Shown here in pieces: positions 1-4,635 of a DNA stretch of 6,131 bases. The stretch is from Deltaproteobacteria bacterium (GTDB lineage Bacteria; Desulfobacterota; Syntrophobacteria; BM002), in contig CP070843.1 in assembly GCA_020350905.1 (NCBI GenBank), positions 1,489,520 to 1,495,650 of the forward strand, written 5' to 3'. Made by a program: the position numbers and the translations under genes. A model generated the notes under the pieces. It worked only from the letters and a program-made list of their open reading frames with translations, had not been told where the DNA came from and did not search any database. Each line of letters begins with the position of its first letter. Position 1 is the stretch's first letter.

Positions 1-384
1 CAAGTGGTCACCCTTGCTTCGGTGGTGGAAAAGGAAACCGCGGCAGCCGAGGAACGTCCACTAATTGCCGGTGTGTTCTTAAATCGCCTCAGAAGGCGGA
101 TCCGGCTTCAGAGCGACCCAACTGTAATTTACGGGCTAAAAAACTTCGATGGCAACCTCACCAGAGCCCACCTTCAGAAAGACACTCCCTATAACACCTA
201 CACCCGGCGAGGCTTGCCCCTCGGCCCCATCTGCAATCCTGGAGCGGCATCTATCCAAGCAGTTCTCAACCCAACCTCCACACCCTATCTGTACTTTGTG
301 GCCAAAAAAGACGGGACCCACCATTTTTCAACCAATTTGGTGGAACACAACGCAGCAGTTTTGCGCCACCAAAAAAGGCGTTAA
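1..384 (+). CDS. mltG: MltG endolytic murein transglycosylase, C-terminal part (5' end outside window)
   Basis: This is the last 127 codons of an MltG (YceG-like) protein; the reading frame is open from base 1 and stops at TAA 382-384. MltG is an inner-membrane lytic transglycosylase that cuts nascent glycan strands in the periplasm and so helps terminate chain growth. The fragment shows the family's catalytic core: L-A-S-V-V-E-K-E-T near the start (the first Glu, residue 10 of the fragment, matches the catalytic Glu of E. coli MltG), then N-R-L, S-D-P-T-V-I-Y-G, Y-N-T-Y, G-L-P-L-G-P-I-C-N-P-G and T-P-Y-L-Y-F-V-A, ending in H-x-F-S-T-N-L-x-x-H-N. The C-terminus is complete and basic. The membrane anchor and LysM-like region would lie upstream, outside the window. 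The next gene is mraZ after a 226-bp gap with its own promoter, so the two are probably separate transcription units. The family assignment is firm. Confidence 0.95.
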   Translation, partial: QVVTLASVVEKETAAAEERPLIAGVFLNRLRRRIRLQSDPTVIYGLKNFDGNLTRAHLQKDTPYNTYTRRGLPLGPICNPGAASIQAVLNPTSTPYLYFVAKKDGTHHFSTNLVEHNAAVLRHQKRR

Positions 385-519
385 GAAATTGTCATTGTAT
401 GATTTCCCTCAAAACACACAATGCAGTTGTCTAATAGCTAATTATTCTATATATTGATATCTGTTTGACCAAGACTTAGATCTGAGAGTCGGTATAATCC
501 TTTGATTTTGTCTTTTAAG

Positions 520-548
520 TTGACATTTTGTGGTGGTAACTGTATAAA
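520..548 (+). promoter_or_regulatory. Sigma-70-type promoter of the mraZ operon
   Basis: The -35 hexamer TTGACA (520-525) is a perfect consensus. A 17-bp spacer leads to TATAAA (543-548), which matches TATAAT at five of six bases. Transcription would be expected to start near 554-556, giving a leader of about 55 nt before the mraZ ATG at 611. The start site falls inside the first box of the GTGG repeat array, so a protein bound there would block RNA polymerase. This is the only convincing promoter I see in the window and probably drives mraZ through murE. The start site itself is inferred. Confidence 0.82.
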
Positions 549-550
549 AG

Positions 551-584
551 GTGGTAATAAGTGGGTAAAAGTGGTTATAAGTGT
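551..584 (+). promoter_or_regulatory. MraZ operator: phased GTGG direct repeats
   Basis: GTGG occurs at 551, 561 and 571, and a partial copy (GTGT) at 581, all exactly 10 bp apart. The units read GTGGTAATAA, GTGGGTAAAA, GTGGTTATAA and GTGTC. MraZ proteins are known to bind direct repeats with a TGGG or AAGTGG-like core separated by about 5 bp near the promoter of their own operon; the spacing of one helical turn suits a ring-shaped MraZ oligomer contacting successive grooves. The array begins two bases after the -10 hexamer and covers the expected transcription start, which points to autorepression. The repeats are seen directly; binding by this MraZ is inferred from the family and position. 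Confidence 0.85.
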
Positions 585-601
585 CAATTCAGTCCTGCTA
601 T

Positions 602-605
602 GGAG
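602..605 (+). promoter_or_regulatory. Ribosome binding site that fixes the mraZ start
   Basis: GGAG lies 5 nt upstream of ATG 611. The in-frame GTG at 581 has no purine-rich Shine-Dalgarno sequence before it and sits in the operator array, so this site favours ATG 611 as the start. Confidence 0.75.
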
Positions 606-610
606 TCTAC

Positions 611-1051
611 ATGTTCAGGGGTCGTTCCGTACATACCCTGGATGCCAAGGGGCGTATACGCATTCCTGCAAGGTTTCGCGAGATTCTCACAAGCCGCTAT
701 GAAGACCGCTGTATAATCACCAACCTTGACCGCTGCCTGATTGCTTATCCCTTATCAGAGTGGGAAATTATTGAACAAAAACTAGGAGAACTCTCCCTGG
801 TTCGTCAGGATGTGAAGGCGTTTCAGCGCTTTTTCATTTCTGGCGCCACTGAATGTAATTTCGACAAGCAGGGAAGAATTCTGATCCCTCAGACCTTGCG
901 TGAGCACGCCTCGTTAGAGCGTGATGTGGTGCTGGCAGGTATGCTCAAGAGTTTCGAAGTATGGAGCAAGCCACTGTGGGATGAGGAAATTAACAGAGCC
1001 CGTGATGATTTTGCCGAGATTACCACAACTCTAGCAGAACTCGGCATTTGA
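611..1051 (+). CDS. mraZ: MraZ, transcriptional regulator of the dcw operon
   Basis: MraZ is a small DNA-binding protein of the AbrB-like fold that represses its own division and cell wall operon. The 146-residue product has the expected duplicated domain. The first half opens with M-F-R-G and the motif L-D-A-K-G-R-I-R-I-P (residues 10-19). The second half carries F-D-K-Q-G-R-I-L-I-P (about residues 84-93). Both copies keep the D-x-x-G-R signature (D11-R15 and D85-R89). ATG 611 was chosen because it gives the canonical MFRG start and a typical length of about 145 residues, and it has GGAG 5 nt upstream. Starting at GTG 581 would add ten residues not seen in the family. The promoter and repeated boxes immediately upstream fit autoregulation. 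It is normally followed closely by rsmH; here a 271-bp spacer with an inverted-repeat element intervenes. The identification is firm. Confidence 0.96.
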   Translation: MFRGRSVHTLDAKGRIRIPARFREILTSRYEDRCIITNLDRCLIAYPLSEWEIIEQKLGELSLVRQDVKAFQRFFISGATECNFDKQGRILIPQTLREHASLERDVVLAGMLKSFEVWSKPLWDEEINRARDDFAEITTTLAELGI

Positions 1052-1087
1052 CGAATCGCTATACAGGGTTCTACCCCTCCACATATA

Positions 1088-1235
1088 GGAGAAACAGAGG
1101 CGCGGCGGCGCGGCGTGACTTTAACACTTACACAAAGAAATATGGTGGGTGAAGACAACAGGGGCTTCACGGATCAAGAATATGAACAGCGCAGCAGACC
1201 GTTTTTTTGCCGCGTCGCCGCGTCTCCGTTTCTCC
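1088..1235. repeat. 148-bp MITE-like element bounded by 28-bp GC-rich inverted repeats
   Basis: The left arm (1088-1115) and the reverse complement of the right arm (1208-1235) match at 24 of 28 bases. Three of the four mismatches would be G-U pairs in the + strand RNA, leaving one A-C mismatch, so the transcript could form a very stable 28-bp stem. The arms begin with GGAGAAAC and end with GTTTCTCC. Each contains two tandem copies of an 8-mer: GGCGCGGC in the left arm and GCCGCGTC in the right. The 92-nt interior is much less GC-rich and contains a smaller hairpin (GTGAAG 1149-1154 with CTTCAC 1165-1170) and a run of seven T (1202-1208). There is no transposase gene and no clear target-site duplication. 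It could be a miniature transposable element, an intergenic mosaic repeat or an mRNA processing hairpin. The structure is seen directly; its mobility and function are unknown. The rest of the spacer, 1236-1322, shows only weak short hairpins such as AACCC 1267-1271 with GGGTT 1277-1281, and no convincing promoter. Confidence 0.75.
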
Positions 1236-1322
1236 AACTCTGTCCAAGCGGTTTGAGCCGATAAGAAACCCTACTGGGGTTCGGGAATCAATCTGTCAAT
1301 CACCCCCGCATCGCGCTATCTG

Positions 1323-2315
1323 ATGAGGGGTTACAATTGGGCTTCCATTTACCCGTCGGTGAGCGCGGTGCAGCAGCAGGAACACAGGCCGGTTCTCCTT
1401 GATGAAGTGATTGAGCACCTGCGCTGCGCTGCCGGAAAATGCTTTGTGGATGGCACGGTGGGTGGTGGTGGTCACGCTCGGGCCATCCTGGAAAAAACGG
1501 CGCCTGACGGCTGCTTAATCGGCATCGATTGGGACTCAGAAGCTTTGGCTAAAGCGCAGTCTAACCTCCAACCTTACGAGGAGCGGCTCGTCCTGGTGAG
1601 GGAGAACTTCGCCCGAATCGGCCCAGTCCTGGCTCGGCTGCATGTGCAGGCAGTGGATGGGATCCTTCTGGATCTTGGGCTCTCCTCTTTCCAGGTGGAT
1701 GCTGCCGAACGGGGGTTCAGCTTCAGCCAACCTGGCCCGTTGGATATGAGGATGGATACGAGAGAGGAGACTACCGCGGCCCAGTTGGTCAACACTTTGG
1801 GCGAGCAGGAGCTGGCTGATCTCATCTGGAGCTTCGGAGAAGAGCGCTGGAGACGGAGAATTGCCCGGAACATCGTCAGGATGCGAGCTGAAACGCCAAT
1901 CGAAACCACTGAACGTTTGGCCGAAGTGGTCCGCAAAGCCATTCCTGCAGGTAAGAGGTCACGGAAGCGTCATCCGGCCACTCTCACTTTTCAGGCCTTG
2001 CGGATGGCGGTGAACCGGGAACTGGATAACCTGCGGATATTCCTCAGGGGAGCTCTGGACGTGCTCCGGCCCCGTGGTCGGTTGGCCATTATCTCCTTCC
2101 ATTCCTTGGAGGATCGGGTGGTGAAGCAAGCTTTTTTCAATTGGGCGCGATCATGCCGTTGTCTGGCTCAGTCGCCGCTTTGCCAATGTGAGGGAAGACC
2201 CCTGGTGCTGCTGGTCAACAAAAAGCCTGTAGTACCTGGTGCGGAGGAGATAAAAGCGAATCCTAGAGCCAGAAGTGGCCGCTTACGCGTGGTGGAAAAA
2301 GCAGAAGCTGCATGA
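1323..2315 (+). CDS. rsmH: RsmH, 16S rRNA (cytosine-1402-N4)-methyltransferase
   Basis: RsmH (formerly MraW) transfers a methyl group from S-adenosylmethionine to N4 of C1402 in 16S rRNA, in the decoding site. The family motifs are all present: H-R-P-V-L-L-D-E-V near the N-terminus, the SAM-binding D-G-T-V-G-G-G-G-H (residues 43-51), G-I-D-W-D (67-71), D-L-G-L-S-S (117-122), P-L-D-M-R-M-D, H-P-A-T-L-T-F-Q-A-L-R and S-F-H-S-L-E-D-R (258-265). The stretch C-R-C-L..C-Q-C near the C-terminus holds clustered cysteines. The start is uncertain. ATG 1323 gives 330 residues but has no Shine-Dalgarno sequence. GTG 1368 is preceded by GGTGA at 5 nt and would give 315 residues, close to the 313 of E. coli. 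I keep the outer ATG as the limit of the frame, but the first 15 residues may not be made. The stop overlaps the ftsL start by 4 bp (ATGA), implying translational coupling. Confidence 0.95.
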   Translation: MRGYNWASIYPSVSAVQQQEHRPVLLDEVIEHLRCAAGKCFVDGTVGGGGHARAILEKTAPDGCLIGIDWDSEALAKAQSNLQPYEERLVLVRENFARIGPVLARLHVQAVDGILLDLGLSSFQVDAAERGFSFSQPGPLDMRMDTREETTAAQLVNTLGEQELADLIWSFGEERWRRRIARNIVRMRAETPIETTERLAEVVRKAIPAGKRSRKRHPATLTFQALRMAVNRELDNLRIFLRGALDVLRPRGRLAIISFHSLEDRVVKQAFFNWARSCRCLAQSPLCQCEGRPLVLLVNKKPVVPGAEEIKANPRARSGRLRVVEKAEAA

Positions 2316-2632
2316 GCAAGAAGAAAAAAAAGCGAGCAGGCAAAAAGGCAGCAACGCGCAACTGGAGGCAGCGGAATATATCCACCATTATTGCCGTTTT
2401 TCTCTGGCTTCTGTTCAGTGGCTTTGGCTATGTCTGGTGCCGGGTGCAGGTGGTGCAACTGGGCTATGAACTGTCAGATGCTCACCGGATACACACTCAG
2501 CTTCTGAATGACAGCAAGAAGCTACACCTGGAGTTGGCCCGGCTTAAAGCTCCTGAACGGGTGGAGCGCATTGCCATCGAACAGCTAGGGCTCAACCGCC
2601 CGCGCAAAGAGCAAATTGTGGTGCTGCGATGA
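2312..2632 (+). CDS. ftsL: FtsL, septal cell division protein
   Basis: FtsL is a small bitopic membrane protein that joins FtsB and FtsQ and helps activate septal peptidoglycan synthesis by FtsW and FtsI. The 106-residue product has the expected plan: a strongly basic cytoplasmic tail (residues 1-21, with five consecutive Lys at 3-7), one transmembrane helix (about 23-43, rich in I, V, L, F and W), and a periplasmic part with a heptad-like pattern of hydrophobic residues (about 44-79) that should form a coiled coil. It ends with L-K-A-P-E-R-V-E-R-I-A-I-E-Q-L-G-L, a pattern typical of the family. Sequence conservation in FtsL is low, so the call rests on topology, size and position between rsmH and ftsI. 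It overlaps both neighbours by 4 bp (ATGA), with ATG 2312 inside the end of rsmH, so its translation is probably coupled to that of rsmH. Confidence 0.9.
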   Translation: MSKKKKKRAGKKAATRNWRQRNISTIIAVFLWLLFSGFGYVWCRVQVVQLGYELSDAHRIHTQLLNDSKKLHLELARLKAPERVERIAIEQLGLNRPRKEQIVVLR

Positions 2633-4626
2633 CGGTTCAACCTCGCCAAAATAACCTTGCGGTTCGCTGGATACGGTTCCGTGTTCTACTCGTGACCACT
2701 GGTTTGCTCTTCGGCTTTTTGTTGTTGATTGCGCGGAGCTTTCAGATTCAGTTTTTCCAGTGGGAGGGTTGGGCAAGTGTTGCCAACAAACAAATCCGCA
2801 GAGATCTTCACTTCGAGGCCCGACGCGGTGAGATTTACGACCGCAACGGTCAAGAACTGGCCGTCAGCGTTGAATTAGAATCCCTGGCCGCCAATCCTCG
2901 AGCCATAAAAGATCCGGAAGGCACTGCGAAAAAACTTGCTGCAGTCGTTGAAATCCCGGCGGCCAGGTTGAGAAAAAAATTGCGCCAGCACCGCGCCTTT
3001 GTGTGGTTAAAACATTATCTCACCCCTAGACAAGCTGATGCGGTCCGGGCTCTTGGGTTCGAGGGCATCCACTTCGTCAAAGAGAGTCGCCGCTACTACC
3101 CTAATGTTGAGCTTGCAGGCCATCTTCTTGGGTTTGTCGGCCGAGACCACATAGGTTTGGAAGGGCTGGAGGTCGCCCAGGACCTGCTCTTGCGTGGCGA
3201 ATCTGGCACCCATCCTGGAGCCAAGGACGCTCGGGGTCAGATCATTTACACTCACGGCCTGCCTGCTGCGTCAGGTCCGCAGGCATACAGTCTCCGACTA
3301 ACCCTGGACAAACGCATTCAATACATTGCTGAAAGAGAATTACAGAAGACAGTGACTGAATATGGGGCCAAGGGCGGTATGACTGTGGTGACCGAGCCGA
3401 AATCTGGTGAAATCCTAGCCATGGCCGTGTTCCCATCGTTCAATCCCAATTCTTTCTCCTCTTATGGGCCATCGGTTTGGCGCAATCGAGCAGTGACAGA
3501 TGCTTTTGAACCGGGATCCACTTTCAAGATCTTCTTGATGGCGGCATCTCTGGAGGAGGCTTTGGTTCACCCAGACGACCTTTTTTACTGCGAAAATGGC
3601 AAATACAAAGTACTGAACCACACAATTCACGATCTGAAGAAATTTGGCTGGCTCTCACTGGCACAGATTCTGCGTTTTTCCAGTAACATCGGGGCTGTTA
3701 AAGTCTCAGAAAAACTGGGGCCGAGTCGCTTTTACCACTACATTCGCGGTTTCGGCTTCGGCGCTCCTACTGAACTTGGCCTGCCGGGCGAGACTGCCGG
3801 TTTGGTCCGCCCGCCGGACAAGTGGACTCCGCTGGATCTTGCCGCGGCCAGTTTTGGTCAAAGCCTGTCAGTATCTGCCACCCAGCTTGCTATGGCCCTG
3901 GGGGCTGTAGCCAAAGATGGCCTTCTGATGCAACCTCTCCTGATCAAGGAGGTGTTGGACGCACAAGGAAGAGTAGTCAGGCGAAACAGGTCCAGGGTAG
4001 TACGCCGGGTTATAAGTGCGGCCACTGCCGAACAGCTGAAGGACCTGCTGGCGGGTGTACTCAAACCTGGAGGCACCGGGGCTCGGGCTGCGCTCACCAA
4101 GTATCAGGCGGCTGGCAAAACAGGAACCGCTCAGAAGAGTGACCGCAAAAGTGGCGGCTATGAGGACGATAGCTACACTGCGTCTTTTGTGGGCTTCGCA
4201 CCGGTGACAAATCCCAAAATCCTCGTGGTGGTGGTGATCAACGAGCCCCAGAAGGGTTATCATGGTGGGGTGGTGGCAGCTCCTGCCTTTCGTCGTATCG
4301 CCCAGCAGACTCTCCACGCCCTCCAGGTACCCCCGGAAAAAACGCAGAACAAAGGTAAGAATGTTGCCACCCTTGACAGTATTGGATCGCCATTGCAGTC
4401 TTCTGCGACCCTGCAACCGGTTGCCTATGGTCAGAGACAAAGCAACCAGCCAACGGTGATGCCTGATCTTACCGGCCTCAGCCTCAGAGCTGCACTTGAT
4501 CGACTGCAAAACTTCACCGGTTCGTTGGATATTCACGGCAGCGGTAGGGTGGTGGGACAAAACCCTGAACCGGGCAGAAATCTCAGCACGATCAGCTCCT
4601 GCAGTCTCATCCTGGCAGCAGACTAG
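2629..4626 (+). CDS. ftsI: FtsI-type penicillin-binding protein (class B transpeptidase) with C-terminal PASTA domain
   Basis: This is the division-specific DD-transpeptidase that cross-links septal peptidoglycan in the periplasm as partner of FtsW. The 665-residue product has a short cytoplasmic tail, one membrane anchor (about residues 19-35), and a class B PBP dimerisation domain starting with R-G-E-I-Y-D-R-N-G (66-74). The transpeptidase domain shows all three catalytic motifs: S297-T-F-K300 with the acyl-accepting Ser, S351-S-N353, and K497-T-G-T. Their spacing is close to that of E. coli FtsI. A linker rich in Q, S and T (about 570-608) leads to one PASTA domain (about 609-664: M-P-D-L-T-G-L-S, then V-V-G-Q-N-P-E-P-G). 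E. coli FtsI has no PASTA domain, whereas Bacillus SpoVD and PBP2B-type proteins do. The start codon overlaps the ftsL stop by 4 bp, and the TAG stop is followed 9 bp later by murE. Position next to ftsL favours FtsI over other class B enzymes. Confidence 0.95.
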   Translation: MTVQPRQNNLAVRWIRFRVLLVTTGLLFGFLLLIARSFQIQFFQWEGWASVANKQIRRDLHFEARRGEIYDRNGQELAVSVELESLAANPRAIKDPEGTAKKLAAVVEIPAARLRKKLRQHRAFVWLKHYLTPRQADAVRALGFEGIHFVKESRRYYPNVELAGHLLGFVGRDHIGLEGLEVAQDLLLRGESGTHPGAKDARGQIIYTHGLPAASGPQAYSLRLTLDKRIQYIAERELQKTVTEYGAKGGMTVVTEPKSGEILAMAVFPSFNPNSFSSYGPSVWRNRAVTDAFEPGSTFKIFLMAASLEEALVHPDDLFYCENGKYKVLNHTIHDLKKFGWLSLAQILRFSSNIGAVKVSEKLGPSRFYHYIRGFGFGAPTELGLPGETAGLVRPPDKWTPLDLAAASFGQSLSVSATQLAMALGAVAKDGLLMQPLLIKEVLDAQGRVVRRNRSRVVRRVISAATAEQLKDLLAGVLKPGGTGARAALTKYQAAGKTGTAQKSDRKSGGYEDDSYTASFVGFAPVTNPKILVVVVINEPQKGYHGGVVAAPAFRRIAQQTLHALQVPPEKTQNKGKNVATLDSIGSPLQSSATLQPVAYGQRQSNQPTVMPDLTGLSLRAALDRLQNFTGSLDIHGSGRVVGQNPEPGRNLSTISSCSLILAAD

Positions 4627-4630
4627 GGGG
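4626..4630 (+). promoter_or_regulatory. Ribosome binding site that fixes the murE start
   Basis: A GGGGG run, preceded by A (AGGGGG from 4625), begins in the ftsI stop codon and ends 5 nt before TTG 4636. No in-frame ATG or GTG exists between the ftsI stop and base 4677, so this site supports initiation at a TTG codon. Confidence 0.6.
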
Positions 4631-4635
4631 AAACA

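Noticed and set aside
394..423. CATTGT/ACAATG inverted repeat after mltG as a terminator
   Set aside because: The stem is about 6 bp, the loop is long and there is no T tract. I see no convincing terminator for mltG.
473..490. Imperfect dyad GACT..AGATCT..AGTC upstream of the promoter as an operator
   Set aside because: The arms match only with bulges, and nothing else supports a binding site.
465..498. Second promoter: TTGACC (465-470) and a perfect TATAAT (493-498)
   Set aside because: The spacer is 22 bp, too long for sigma-70, and no acceptable -35 hexamer lies 16-18 bp upstream of the TATAAT. The region is AT-rich, so a chance match is likely.
581..610. GTG 581 as the start of mraZ, adding ten residues
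   Set aside because: It lies in the last operator box, close to the expected transcription start, lacks a Shine-Dalgarno sequence, and MraZ proteins begin at the M-F-R-G encoded from 611.
1066..1076. Hairpin GGGT/ACCC just after mraZ as a terminator
   Set aside because: The stem is only 4 bp and no T run follows.
1202..1208. T7 run as part of an intrinsic terminator
   Set aside because: No GC-rich hairpin lies immediately upstream; the GC-rich arm comes after the T run, so it does not form a terminator on either strand.
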